DNA from: Gammaproteobacteria bacterium UBA2675
GTDB taxonomy: Bacteria; Pseudomonadota; Gammaproteobacteria; Pseudomonadales; Pseudohongiellaceae
Length of the DNA: 64,000 nt
Direction: 5' to 3'
NCBI GenBank assembly: GCA_002354805.1
Contig: DEMH01000005.1
Coordinates: 50,615-114,614 of the forward strand
Shown: piece after piece, positions 1-9,132 of the stretch
How the letters are laid out: every line of letters starts with the position of its first letter
Numbering within the stretch: the stretch's first letter is position 1
Made by a program: the position numbers and the translations under genes
Notes under the pieces: model-generated
Told to the model about the DNA's origin: nothing
Seen by the model: only the letters and a program-made list of their open reading frames with translations
Databases searched by the model: none

Positions 1-1214
1 ACGATCTCCCGCGCTGCACACAGATGGCGAATGGTAGAGGTCACTTCCTGCATGGCCAGACCATTGGTGGCCACTCGACCTGCTGCGACCATGTCATTCG
101 GCTCAATAACGCTGACGTCGATGGAGACAAACAGCTGGTCTGGCAGCTCGTCGATCTCATCGATGACGCGATCCATGACTTCGCTGTAACCATTGCGATT
201 GATGGAGGCCATGGTGTGATAACGGACATTCTGATCACGCAGCCACTGTAAGGTATCTGCATTCACTGATTCGCCCCGCAGCCCGACGGTGATGACGTCG
301 TCACCGTTAACAATGCCTTCATTGATCAGCAGGAACACCGCCTGATCGTCGGACACCGTATGTACACCGTTGCGATTGGCATCCGGATGGGCACTGAAGT
401 GCACCAGACCAAAGCTGCCGTTGCCGTGGACCTGCGCAACACCTTTAACACCGGGGTAAAGCATTGAGGTATCGCCACCCACCATCATTGGTACTGTTCC
501 GGTGGCGGCTGTCTCGGTCACCATGGCCGTGACGTGGGCGACGGTCCGCTCCACGCTCAGGTTGTCTACTGAAAAGTCACCGTAGTCGACGACTGACAGC
601 ACATCCAGCGGCTTGATCAGCGTCTGCACGTCCGGCACCCCAATGGTGTTCAGCGCGCGCATCACGCGTGGGCCGTTTCCGGCATCGCGGCGGCCACTGC
701 TCATATCACTGGGAATTCCAACAATCGCCACGTCGACGTCACCCGCCTCCAGGTCTTCGGGAAAAATCGCAACCGGGGCCCCCGCAAATGTAGGCACACC
801 TGATTCAGGAAACAGGTAGCGATGCACACTGAAGGGGCCCGGGCTGCGTGTGTCATCCCGCAGAATAGGCGGCGGGATGATACCCATGTTGAAGCCGTTG
901 GCAGTCAGGTTCAGGGGTATGGCTCCCATGTCCCGCTGGGGGTCATACCCCATCTCCGCTGCTACAGCCATCAAATCTGCCACCAGGGCCTGCATGTCTG
1001 CCGTATCCCGGTTGGCCAGTTCCAGCTCCATCTGCCGCGCAGGCATATAGGTCAGGAAGTCACCACTGCTGATAAACGACTGTTGACTTGGACTCATTCC
1101 CTCCAGTTTGTCAGTGAGTTCGTCAGGCAATTGCCAGTCCTGAGCGGACAAACTACTACAGACCAGTAATCCGGCCGCCAATGTGGCCAGTCTGGGGAAT
1201 CTTGCGGACGTCAT
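1..1214 (-). CDS. Exported ureohydrolase (arginase/agmatinase) family protein, degenerate metal site, 3' truncated by window edge
   Basis: The frame runs open from an ATG at 1214 to the left edge, giving at least 404 residues, so the C-terminus is missing. It begins with a cleavable signal peptide (MTSARFPRLATLAAGLL, then SLSA before QDW), so the product is probably periplasmic. The arginase fold is recognisable from GGDTS near residue 246, HFSAHPD near 271 and SIDVSVIEP near 365. The family norm for these motifs is GGDHS, DAHxD and SxDxDxxDP. Three of the six manganese ligands are therefore replaced (His to Thr, Asp to Ser, Asp to Ser), so normal arginase or agmatinase activity is doubtful. 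It is divergent from argE, with about 200 bp between. Family assignment is good; substrate and activity are unknown. Confidence 0.8.
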   Translation of the reverse strand, partial: MTSARFPRLATLAAGLLVCSSLSAQDWQLPDELTDKLEGMSPSQQSFISSGDFLTYMPARQMELELANRDTADMQALVADLMAVAAEMGYDPQRDMGAIPLNLTANGFNMGIIPPPILRDDTRSPGPFSVHRYLFPESGVPTFAGAPVAIFPEDLEAGDVDVAIVGIPSDMSSGRRDAGNGPRVMRALNTIGVPDVQTLIKPLDVLSVVDYGDFSVDNLSVERTVAHVTAMVTETAATGTVPMMVGGDTSMLYPGVKGVAQVHGNGSFGLVHFSAHPDANRNGVHTVSDDQAVFLLINEGIVNGDDVITVGLRGESVNADTLQWLRDQNVRYHTMASINRNGYSEVMDRVIDEIDELPDQLFVSIDVSVIEPNDMVAAGRVATNGLAMQEVTSTIRHLCAAREI

Positions 1215-1412
1215 ACAGCATCACTCCGGGTCGGAAAGGTTTGCGAATCAAATTATTACGACAATCTTTATACCGCAGGGGTGCTACCCTTGCACTGCGT
1301 CAAATAACGGTGTTTTGGCGCAGAGTCATGAGTGGCGCGGCCTGCAGGACGACGGTATCTGCGGCTGTGCAAATCAGTTAGAATCGGGACAATTGACCGG
1401 GAGGCAGTGCTT

Positions 1413-2588
1413 ATGACCATCAAATCGTCCCAAACGCGACCGCTGCTGGCACACTTTTCCAGCCTGATGAGTCTGCCCAGTATCAGCTCGACCAATGCGT
1501 CGCTGGACATGAGCAACATGCCGGTTATCAACTACCTGGCGGAGCAGTTCACAGCGCTTGGGTTCCAGTGCGAGATCATGCCCTGTGAGAGCAGCAGCGG
1601 CGAGGCCAAAGCCAATCTGATTGCCACGCTCGGAAGCGGCCCGGGTGGGCTGGTGCTGGCCGGACACACCGATACCGTCCCCATGGACCCGGAACTGTGG
1701 TCGGTTGACCCACTGAAAATGACCGAGCAGGACAACCGCCTTTACGGTCTTGGCAGCACCGACATGAAAGGCTTTTTTGCGCTGATCCTGGAAGCTGTGC
1801 GCGATATCGCCGACAAACCCCTTCAACAGCCGCTGATTGTGCTGGCCACATCGGACGAAGAAACGTCCATGTTTGGGGCCCGCAAAATTGCCGAACTTGG
1901 GCGCCCCAAGGCGCGCTACGCCATCATTGGCGAACCTACCGGCATGAAACCCATCCATGCCCATAAGGGTGTCATGATGGAATCGATTCGGCTGCAGGGT
2001 CGCAGCGGCCACTCCTCTGATCCGAGCCTGGGCATCAATGCAATGGAAGCCATGCATGATGTCATCGGTGATCTGCTTAAATTCCGGGCCGAGCTGCAGG
2101 AGAAGTATTACAACCCGCTGTTTGCCATCGATAAACCGACGATGAATCTCGGCTGTATTCATGGTGGCGACAACCCAAATCGCATCTGTGGCCACTGCGA
2201 GCTGGAGTTTGATATTCGTCTGATGCCGGGCATGGAAGTGGAGAACATGCGCGAGCTGATCCGCAAACGTCTCCAGCCTCTGGCACAGCGCTGGCAGGTT
2301 GGTTTTGAGCTGACACCGCTGTTTCCGGGTGCACCAGCATTCCACTGTCCGGTAGAAAGTGACCTGGTAAAAACCGCCGAAAGACTGACCGGACACACGG
2401 CGGGAACAGTGGCCTTCGGTACCGAAGCACCCTGGCTGCAGCAGATTGGCATCGATACCATCGTGCTGGGCCCGGGTGACATCGACCAGGCGCACCAGCC
2501 GGACGAGTATCTGTCACTGGATCGCGTCAAACCCTGCGTCGATCTGCTGCAGCAGTTTATTACGCATTACTGCCTGGAAAAGCACTAG
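1413..2588 (+). CDS. argE: Acetylornithine deacetylase
   Basis: M20-family metallopeptidase of 391 residues. It hydrolyses N2-acetylornithine to ornithine and acetate in the linear arginine pathway, in the cytosol. The metal-binding AGHTDTVP lies near residue 83, the catalytic-base motif SDEETS near 147, and GEPTGMKP and a long dimerisation insert follow. The ATG at 1413 is chosen because it has a GGGAGG ribosome site 8-9 bases upstream and gives the normal family length; the frame is open further upstream without a better start. argA follows 29 bases later on the same strand, so the two arginine genes probably form an operon. Confidence 0.93.
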   Translation: MTIKSSQTRPLLAHFSSLMSLPSISSTNASLDMSNMPVINYLAEQFTALGFQCEIMPCESSSGEAKANLIATLGSGPGGLVLAGHTDTVPMDPELWSVDPLKMTEQDNRLYGLGSTDMKGFFALILEAVRDIADKPLQQPLIVLATSDEETSMFGARKIAELGRPKARYAIIGEPTGMKPIHAHKGVMMESIRLQGRSGHSSDPSLGINAMEAMHDVIGDLLKFRAELQEKYYNPLFAIDKPTMNLGCIHGGDNPNRICGHCELEFDIRLMPGMEVENMRELIRKRLQPLAQRWQVGFELTPLFPGAPAFHCPVESDLVKTAERLTGHTAGTVAFGTEAPWLQQIGIDTIVLGPGDIDQAHQPDEYLSLDRVKPCVDLLQQFITHYCLEKH

Positions 2589-2617
2589 GACAAAGAAAAA
2601 GAACACAGGAACACGAC

Positions 2618-3943
2618 ATGGAAAATCTGTCTCAATACATCGACTGGTTTCGACACTCGTCCAGCTACATCAATGCCCATCGCAAAAAGGTATTCGTGGT
2701 ACTTCTGACAGGCGAAGCCATTGCGCATGACAATTTCAGCAATATTGTTCATGACATTACGCTGCTGCACAGTCTGGGCGTCAAGCTGGTGCTGGTGCAT
2801 GGTGCGCGACCGCAGATCAGCGCCTCACTGCAACAGGCTGGCCACGAACTGCGATACCACAAGGGTTTGCGTATTACTGATGTCGACAGCCTGCAGATTA
2901 TAAAACAGACCGTCGGCGCCATGTCGATCGATCTGGAAGCGCAGTTTTCCATGGGGCTGGCAAACTCGCCAATGCACGGCGCAGACATCAAGGTCAGCCG
3001 CGGCAACTTCATCACGGGACGACCTCTGGGCGTGATCGACGGTTTTGACTACGCGCTGACAGGCGTGGTACGCAAAGTAAATGCCACGGCCATCATGCAG
3101 CACCTGGACAAAAACAATATCGTGCTGGTGTCCAACCTGGGGTATTCCCCTACGGGCGAAGTGTTCAATCTGTCCGCTGAAGAGGTGGCCACCGAGATAG
3201 CCATAGCCATGGCGGCGGAGAAACTGATTCTGTTTGTGCCACAACGCGGCATCATGGACGCCGCCGACAATCTGGTCAGCACCCTGAGTCCGGTCGCTGC
3301 TGAACAGTTGCTGCTCAATATCAGTGACGATCACCCGCAGGCCAGGAATGGTGTGCGCGAATCACTTGCAGCCGCCGCCAAGGCCAGCAGCAAGACGGTG
3401 CATCGCTGTCATCTGATCAACTTTGAGGACAACGGTGCTTTGATCGAAGAGCTGTTCACACGTGACGGTAACGGCACCCTGGTTTCGCGTGACAACTTTG
3501 AGCTGCTGCGTCAGGCCGTGATTGACGACGTCGGTGGTATTCTGGAATTGATCGCGCCACTGGAGGCCGCCGGCATACTGGTGCATCGCTCGCGCGAACT
3601 GCTGGAAGCAGAGATCGAGTATTTCAAGGTCATCGAAATGGAGGGCATGATTATCGCCTGCGCCGCGATCTACCCACTGGACGAAGACACCGGAGAGATC
3701 GCCTGCATCGCGATCCATAAGGAGTATCAGGAAAGTGGTCGCGGTGATCACCTGCTGCGTGCCCTGGAAAAAGAAGCCAGGCGGATGGGGCTGAGCAATG
3801 CCATCGTGCTGACGACTCAAACCGCACACTGGTTTCTGGAGCGTGGCTTTAAACCTATCGCTGTTTCAGACCTGCCGATCAAAAAGCAGGAGCTCTACAA
3901 CTACCAGCGTAATTCCAAGGCGTTTCGCAAAGCACTGACGTGA
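2618..3943 (+). CDS. argA: Amino-acid N-acetyltransferase (N-acetylglutamate synthase)
   Basis: 441 residues, the normal size of classical ArgA. An amino-acid-kinase-like domain (about 1-290, with LVLVHGARPQI near residue 60) is followed by a GNAT acetyltransferase domain (about 296-441). It makes N-acetylglutamate from glutamate and acetyl-CoA, the first step of arginine synthesis, and classical ArgA is feedback-inhibited by arginine. An AGGAAC site precedes the ATG. It lies directly after argE, so both ends of the acetylated branch are encoded together. It is convergent with folA, with only about 50 bp between. Confidence 0.94.
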   Translation: MENLSQYIDWFRHSSSYINAHRKKVFVVLLTGEAIAHDNFSNIVHDITLLHSLGVKLVLVHGARPQISASLQQAGHELRYHKGLRITDVDSLQIIKQTVGAMSIDLEAQFSMGLANSPMHGADIKVSRGNFITGRPLGVIDGFDYALTGVVRKVNATAIMQHLDKNNIVLVSNLGYSPTGEVFNLSAEEVATEIAIAMAAEKLILFVPQRGIMDAADNLVSTLSPVAAEQLLLNISDDHPQARNGVRESLAAAAKASSKTVHRCHLINFEDNGALIEELFTRDGNGTLVSRDNFELLRQAVIDDVGGILELIAPLEAAGILVHRSRELLEAEIEYFKVIEMEGMIIACAAIYPLDEDTGEIACIAIHKEYQESGRGDHLLRALEKEARRMGLSNAIVLTTQTAHWFLERGFKPIAVSDLPIKKQELYNYQRNSKAFRKALT

Positions 3944-3995
3944 GGCGTGGGCTGGCTGAGATGGCTCGTGTGCTCAACGAGAGCATCACCGCCAA

Positions 3996-4496
3996 TCAGC
4001 GTTCCAGAATCACAAAGCTGTAATCGTAGGGATTCGGGTCGGCGGCTGCATGGTCTTCCCGGCCCAGCTCGTGCCACTCGCTCAGTTCGAATTCCGGGAA
4101 CCAGGCATCACCGTCGACATGGGCATGGACCTGCGTCATGTAGAGACGGTCAGCGTAGGGCAGCGCCATTTCATAGATCTGCGCACCACCCATAATGATG
4201 ACTTCATCGCCGCCATTGATCAGACACACCTTCTCGGCCAGTGCCAGCGCGTCCTCAAAAGTCGGAACTACCTTGACGCCTTCTGCCTGAAATTCAGGAT
4301 TACGTGAGATGACGATGTTGGTGCGGCCGGGCAGCGGCCGACCGATGGATTCCCATGTCTTGCGACCCATCACGATGGGTTTGCCCATGGTGACACGCTT
4401 GAAGTACTTCAGGTCTTCCGGGAGATACCACGGCAGTGCATTGTTGCGGCCTATCACACGATTCTGCGACTGCGCCCAGATCAGTGCCACTTTCAT
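3996..4496 (-). CDS. folA: Dihydrofolate reductase
   Basis: Reduces dihydrofolate to tetrahydrofolate with NADPH, recycling the folate oxidised by ThyA. Family features include the N-terminal strand MKVALIWAQS, RVIGRNNALPWYLPEDL, MGRKTWESIGRPLPGR and a C-terminal YDYSFVILER. From the ATG at 4496 the protein has 166 residues and starts as family members do. The frame also allows an ATG at 4523 (two bases beyond the thyA stop) and a TTG at 4529. No start has a convincing Shine-Dalgarno site, so translation may be coupled to thyA. It is the last gene of lgt-thyA-folA. Confidence 0.9.
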   Translation of the reverse strand: MKVALIWAQSQNRVIGRNNALPWYLPEDLKYFKRVTMGKPIVMGRKTWESIGRPLPGRTNIVISRNPEFQAEGVKVVPTFEDALALAEKVCLINGGDEVIIMGGAQIYEMALPYADRLYMTQVHAHVDGDAWFPEFELSEWHELGREDHAAADPNPYDYSFVILER

Positions 4497-4525
4497 TTCG
4501 GGTAATTCGTCTGTCTCGTCCATCG

Positions 4526-5320
4526 TCAAACGGCCACCGGTGCGGAGATGTGTGGGTGCGACTGGTAATTCTGTATTTCGAAGTCATCAAACTGATAATC
4601 GAAAATACTGCCCGGGCGCCGCTTGATATGCAGCGTCGGCAGCGGCAAAGGCTCGCGTGTTAACTGCAGTCGAGCCTGCTCCAGATGATTGCTGTACAAA
4701 TGCGTATCGCCACCGGTCCAGATAAATTCACCAACCTCGAGATCACACTGCTGGGCCATCATGTGGGTGAGCAGTGCATACGAGGCAATATTGAACGGCA
4801 CACCCAGAAATGTGTCTGCCGAACGCTGATACAACTGGCAGGACAATTTGCCATTGGCGACGTAGAACTGAAACAGTGAATGGCAGGGCGGCAGCGCCAT
4901 CTCATCGACATAGGCGGGGTTGTAGGCAACCACCATGTGGCGACGGGAATCGGGGTTGTTGCGGATCTGTTCGACCACCTTGCTGATCTGGTCGACGGAC
5001 TGACCGTCCTTGCCAGGCCAGCTGCGCCACTGGAACCCGTAGACCGGGCCCAGGTCGCCGTTTTCATCGGCCCATTCGTCCCAGATGGAGACGCCGTTTT
5101 CTTTCAGATATCGGATATTGGTGTCGCCGCTGAGAAACCACAGCAATTCATGAATGATCGAGCGCAGATGCAGCTTTTTGGTGGTGACCAGCGGAAAGCC
5201 CTGCTGCAGATCAAAGCGCATCTGGTGGCCGAACACTGACAGTGTCCCGGTGCCGGTGCGATCCGATTTCTCGGCGCCTTCATCCAGTATTCGTTGCAGT
5301 AAGTCCTGATATTGTTTCAC
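4526..5320 (-). CDS. thyA: Thymidylate synthase
   Basis: 264 residues, exactly the classical ThyA length. It converts dUMP and methylene-tetrahydrofolate to dTMP and dihydrofolate. Seen are the folate and nucleotide motifs HELLWFLSGDTN and VYGFQWRSW, the nucleophile loop LPPCHSLFQF (Cys near 146) and QRSADTFLGVPFNIASYALL. Its ATG overlaps the lgt stop by 4 bases, and folA follows directly, so it is translationally coupled in a short lgt-thyA-folA operon. Confidence 0.97.
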   Translation of the reverse strand: MKQYQDLLQRILDEGAEKSDRTGTGTLSVFGHQMRFDLQQGFPLVTTKKLHLRSIIHELLWFLSGDTNIRYLKENGVSIWDEWADENGDLGPVYGFQWRSWPGKDGQSVDQISKVVEQIRNNPDSRRHMVVAYNPAYVDEMALPPCHSLFQFYVANGKLSCQLYQRSADTFLGVPFNIASYALLTHMMAQQCDLEVGEFIWTGGDTHLYSNHLEQARLQLTREPLPLPTLHIKRRPGSIFDYQFDDFEIQNYQSHPHISAPVAV

Positions 5321-6108
5321 GCCGGCTGTTTCCTGTAGGCAATGACAAGTAGTGCGATTCCCGCAAAGATCATGGGCAGGGACAGTACCTGCCCCATTGT
5401 CATCCAGTCAAGCGCAACAAAACCGATCCATGAGTCGGGCTCGCGGTAGAACTCCACAAAGAATCGCTGCAGGCCGTAGCCCAGCCCGAACAGTCCGGAC
5501 ACTGCATAGCGTGGTCGGGGCTTGGAGGAGAACCACCAGACCACCGCAAACAGCACGACGCCCTCAAGAAATGCCTGGTAGAGCTGCGAGGCATGGCGGG
5601 GCAAATTGTCGACATGTGGAAACACCATGCCCCACGATACCGTGGTAGGTCGCCCCCACAGCTCACCGCCGATAAAATTGCCGATGCGGCCAATACCCAG
5701 CGCCAGCGGTGCAAATGGCGCAATGAAGTCCAGCACGTCAAACCAGCGCTTGTTGATGCGGCGACCGTACCAGTAGAACGCCAGCATCACGCCAATGAAT
5801 CCGCCATGGAAGGACATGCCGCCTTCCCAGACGCGCAGCAGCCAGAGCGGATCAGCCACGAAGCGATCAAAGTTGTAGAACAGCACCGATCCCAGACGGC
5901 CACCCAGCACGGCACCCAGGGCGCCGTAGAAAACCAGGTCGGAAATATGATCGTCGGTATACTCGCCTTTCCAGGGGCCGGTGCGGATACGGTATCGCGC
6001 CAGCAGCCAGCAGGCTGTAAACGCAACGATATACATGATGCCGTACCAGTGCACGGTCAGTGGGCCTATCGAGAAAGCAACCGGGTCAATATCGGGGTAG
6101 GTCAGCAT
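5317..6108 (-). CDS. lgt: Prolipoprotein diacylglyceryl transferase
   Basis: 263-residue multi-pass inner-membrane enzyme that transfers diacylglycerol from phosphatidylglycerol to the lipobox cysteine of prolipoproteins. The Lgt signature GRIGNFIGGELWGRPT is present, as are HGGFIGV and the usual hydrophobic helices. It starts at MLTYPDIDPVAF and overlaps thyA by 4 bases. A plausible client in this window is the DUF1499 lipoprotein at 31447. Confidence 0.96.
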   Translation of the reverse strand: MLTYPDIDPVAFSIGPLTVHWYGIMYIVAFTACWLLARYRIRTGPWKGEYTDDHISDLVFYGALGAVLGGRLGSVLFYNFDRFVADPLWLLRVWEGGMSFHGGFIGVMLAFYWYGRRINKRWFDVLDFIAPFAPLALGIGRIGNFIGGELWGRPTTVSWGMVFPHVDNLPRHASQLYQAFLEGVVLFAVVWWFSSKPRPRYAVSGLFGLGYGLQRFFVEFYREPDSWIGFVALDWMTMGQVLSLPMIFAGIALLVIAYRKQPA

Positions 6109-6152
6109 CGGGTCTTTTCAAATTCCTGAAGGTCGTAAATATCTGTTCCGTG

Positions 6153-8429
6153 TTAATTGCTGCGTGACGAGCGCAATAGTCGATCGACGCCGGCATTGTA
6201 AAGCGCCAGGTCAACACAGCTTCGGATACTCTGCGCGTCGGTCAGTTTCATGACATCCTGCAGCAGCTCTTTGGCAGTGCTGAGCGTGACGGCACGAATC
6301 ACTGCCTTTACCTTGAGCAGCGTCGAGGCGTTCATCGACAGCACATCAAAGCCCATCGCCACCAGCAACAGTGCTGCACCGGGATCACCAGCCATCTCAC
6401 CACAGATGCTGACCGGTTTGTTTTCGGCATGGGCTTCATTAACGACCTGCTGCAGCGCGTTAAGCACCGCAGGGTGGAAGGCTGAGTACAGGTCAGCCAC
6501 CCGGGGGTTATTTCGGTCAACAGCCAGCAGATACTGTGTCAGGTCATTGCTGCCGACTGACACAAAATCCACCATCTGGCACAGTGCGCGTGTCAGGTAA
6601 ACGGCAGCCGGTAATTCAATCATGACACCAATCGGTGGCATGCGAACGTCCAGCCCTTCTTCCTGCAGCTCGCGCAGGGCACGCTTGATAATCTGGGTAG
6701 CGCCAGTGACCTCCTGCAGATTGGAAACCATTGGCAACATGATCTGCAGATTATTCAGGCCCTCACTGGCGCGGATCATTGCCCGTGCCTGCGCGATAAA
6801 AATCTCGGGGTGGTCAAGTGTCACCCGAATGCCGCGCCAGCCAAGAAACGGGTTCGCCTCTTCAATCGGGAAGTAGGGCAGGGCCTTGTCGCCGCCGACG
6901 TCCAGTGTTCGCATGGTGACCAGCTTGGGAGCAAAAGCCTCAAGCTGCTGCCGGTAGATGGCCGCCTGTTCCTGTTCACTGGGGAAACGCTCACTCAACA
7001 GGAAAGGCACTTCTGTGCGGAACAGACCAATGCCTTCGGCACCGTGATCCAGCGAACGCACAACGTCTGTCATCAGACCGGTGTTGACCCACAGGCTGAC
7101 ACGATGATCGTCGGGTGTGACACAGGGCAGATTGATCAGCCCTTCCAGACCACGGACCAGTTGTTCTTCTTCTTTGATGACTTCCTGGTAACGCGCCAGC
7201 AGTTGATCCGACGGACTGGTATAGACGGTACCATTGTAGCCATCGACAATAACCTGGCGGCCGTCGAGGCGTCTATAAGGCAGATCCAGGGCGCCCATGA
7301 CGGTCGGGATGCCCATCGTCCGCGCAAGAATCGCTACGTGTGAGTTACCTGACCCTTTAACTGAGATCATGCCAACCAGTTTTTCGCGTGGCACTTCCAT
7401 CAGCATTGAAGGCGCCAGCTCTTCTCCAACAAGGATGGTGTGATCCGGGTATTCCTTGGGTTTGTCGCGCTCGGTTTCCTGCAGGTAAAACAGCACACGA
7501 CTGCAAAGATCCTTGATATCAGCCGCACGCTCGCGCAGGTAAGGATCTTTCATCTGTTCAAACGCCTTGACGTGGTCGGTGGCTACCTCGGCCAGGGCAC
7601 CCTGCGACCACTGACCAGCCGAGATCAGATCATTAACCTCGCGACCCAGGGCATCGTCGTCCAGCATGCGCAGATAAACATCAAACAGGTCACGCTCTTC
7701 AGGTCGCAGCTGCTGACCCACTGAGTCACTGAGCGCCTTGATGTCAGTACGGACACGATTCAGGGCGTCTGCAAAGGCTGCCAGTTCGGCATCGATGTCC
7801 TCAGCAACCCGGCTGGGAATCAGACTCAGATCTGCATGCGGGAACACCACCACTGCCTGGCCTATTGCTACACCAGATGCACCGGAGATACCCGCAAAAC
7901 TGGTGTCGGCGCGGCGCTGACCGGAGGGGCTCATACCCTGGATGGCGCCGCTGGCTTCGGCCGCAGCGATCACCCCTGCCAGTTGCGCAGACAGCGTGAT
8001 CAGAAAGGCTTCTTCACCGTTGTCAAAAGACCGTTTGTCCCGGTGCTGTACAACCAGCACGCCCAGCACATTCCGGTGGTGGATAATGGGCACACCCAGG
8101 AAGGAGCGGAACTCTTCCTCGCCGGTTTCCGACAGGTAGTGATAGTTGGGATGAGCGCGAGCGTCTTCCAAATTGACCGGCTCCGCGTTGCGCGCCACCA
8201 GGCCAACAAGACCTTCATCCAGTTGCAGGCTGACGTGGCCAACAGACTCTTTGCGAAGACCCTCGGAGGCCATCAGCACATGGCAATTGATGTCGCTGTC
8301 CAGCAGGTAAACCGAGCAGACCTGCGTGTTCATAGCATCCCGTACGCGCGACACAATAATGTCGAGCGCAGTCTGCAGGTCCCTGGCGGTGTTCACCTCC
8401 TGGACTATTTCACGCAATCTATCGAGCAT
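6153..8429 (-). CDS. ptsP: Phosphoenolpyruvate-protein phosphotransferase, nitrogen PTS enzyme I (EI-Ntr)
   Basis: 758 residues. An N-terminal GAF domain (about 1-165) is followed by the enzyme I HPr-binding region, the phosphohistidine domain (GSGNSHVAILARTMG near residue 363) and the C-terminal PEP-binding barrel (LWVNTGLMTDVV, GIGLFRTEVPFL, VSVGSNDLTQYLLAVDRN). It phosphorylates NPr from PEP, feeding the regulatory nitrogen PTS. The GAF domain distinguishes PtsP from sugar-PTS enzyme I. The upstream partner rppH ends 28 bases before its start, the rppH-ptsP pairing seen in many gammaproteobacteria. Confidence 0.96.
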   Translation of the reverse strand: MLDRLREIVQEVNTARDLQTALDIIVSRVRDAMNTQVCSVYLLDSDINCHVLMASEGLRKESVGHVSLQLDEGLVGLVARNAEPVNLEDARAHPNYHYLSETGEEEFRSFLGVPIIHHRNVLGVLVVQHRDKRSFDNGEEAFLITLSAQLAGVIAAAEASGAIQGMSPSGQRRADTSFAGISGASGVAIGQAVVVFPHADLSLIPSRVAEDIDAELAAFADALNRVRTDIKALSDSVGQQLRPEERDLFDVYLRMLDDDALGREVNDLISAGQWSQGALAEVATDHVKAFEQMKDPYLRERAADIKDLCSRVLFYLQETERDKPKEYPDHTILVGEELAPSMLMEVPREKLVGMISVKGSGNSHVAILARTMGIPTVMGALDLPYRRLDGRQVIVDGYNGTVYTSPSDQLLARYQEVIKEEEQLVRGLEGLINLPCVTPDDHRVSLWVNTGLMTDVVRSLDHGAEGIGLFRTEVPFLLSERFPSEQEQAAIYRQQLEAFAPKLVTMRTLDVGGDKALPYFPIEEANPFLGWRGIRVTLDHPEIFIAQARAMIRASEGLNNLQIMLPMVSNLQEVTGATQIIKRALRELQEEGLDVRMPPIGVMIELPAAVYLTRALCQMVDFVSVGSNDLTQYLLAVDRNNPRVADLYSAFHPAVLNALQQVVNEAHAENKPVSICGEMAGDPGAALLLVAMGFDVLSMNASTLLKVKAVIRAVTLSTAKELLQDVMKLTDAQSIRSCVDLALYNAGVDRLLRSSRSN

Positions 8430-8457
8430 AGGATGGTTCGCCTGGCTGGCGACTCGT

Positions 8458-8946
8458 TTACGAATTCACGTATCGGTTAAGAGGCTTGACCAATTGTCGC
8501 AACGCCTGACGGTATACCTCGCGTTTAAAGTCGATAACCTGGCTGAGCGGATACCAGAAACTAACCCACTGCCAGTCATCAAACTCCGGCGTATCGTCCT
8601 GATTGGACAGACAGATACGTGACTCTTCTCCGCGCAGACTCAACAAAAACCATTTCTGTTTCTGCCCGATACAGACCGGGTTGGAGTTCTGCCGGATATA
8701 ATGACGCGGCAATTGGTAGTACAACCAGTCCCGCGTACTTGAGAGTATTTCCACGTCCCTGGCCTCAAGCCCGACTTCTTCTTTTAATTCCCTGTACATT
8801 GCCTGCTGCAGCCGCTCACCCTTGCGGATGCCACCCTGGGGAAATTGCCAGGCATCCTGGCCAATACGCTTGGCCCACAACACCTGCCCTCGAGGGTTGC
8901 AGATGATGATACCGACATTCGGTCTGAAGCCTTCAGCATCAATCAT
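8458..8946 (-). CDS. rppH: RNA pyrophosphohydrolase
   Basis: 162-residue Nudix hydrolase. The Nudix box GGIRKGERLQQAMYRELKEE followed by VGL is complete. The N-terminus (MIDAEGFRPNVGIIICN) and GQDAWQFPQGG are typical of RppH/NudH. The enzyme removes pyrophosphate from triphosphorylated 5' RNA ends and so starts mRNA decay. It sits directly upstream of ptsP, probably co-transcribed, and is divergent from the HAD phosphatase gene at 9133. Confidence 0.95.
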   Translation of the reverse strand: MIDAEGFRPNVGIIICNPRGQVLWAKRIGQDAWQFPQGGIRKGERLQQAMYRELKEEVGLEARDVEILSSTRDWLYYQLPRHYIRQNSNPVCIGQKQKWFLLSLRGEESRICLSNQDDTPEFDDWQWVSFWYPLSQVIDFKREVYRQALRQLVKPLNRYVNS

Positions 8947-9079
8947 TTACGTTTGCATTCCGATCAAATTCCGATCCGTTCCAGATCGATTAACACTCTA
9001 TAGGGGCGTTGCTGTCACAGACATGCCAGCACTGCATTGTTTCACAAAAACGTCCCACAAAAAAGCGCCTGCCTCGGGT

Positions 9080-9085
9080 TATAAT
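9080..9085 (+). promoter_or_regulatory. Candidate -10 element for the HAD phosphatase gene
   Basis: A perfect TATAAT lies 48 bases upstream of the ATG at 9133. No good -35 hexamer is found at 16-18 bases, so this is a weak promoter call. Confidence 0.35.
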
Positions 9086-9132
9086 CCGCGCCGTGGCAAT
9101 TACCCCTTAACCCAAGCAACAGGAACCAATGC

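Noticed and set aside
1215..1412. Possible ArgR box near 1245-1265 upstream of argE
   Set aside because: AT-rich GCGAATCAAATTATTACG matches only part of the ARG box consensus; the second half-site is missing.
1374..2495. 373-residue open frame opposite argE
   Set aside because: The argE frame has complete M20 motifs; the opposite frame has none and is explained by GC-skewed codon use.
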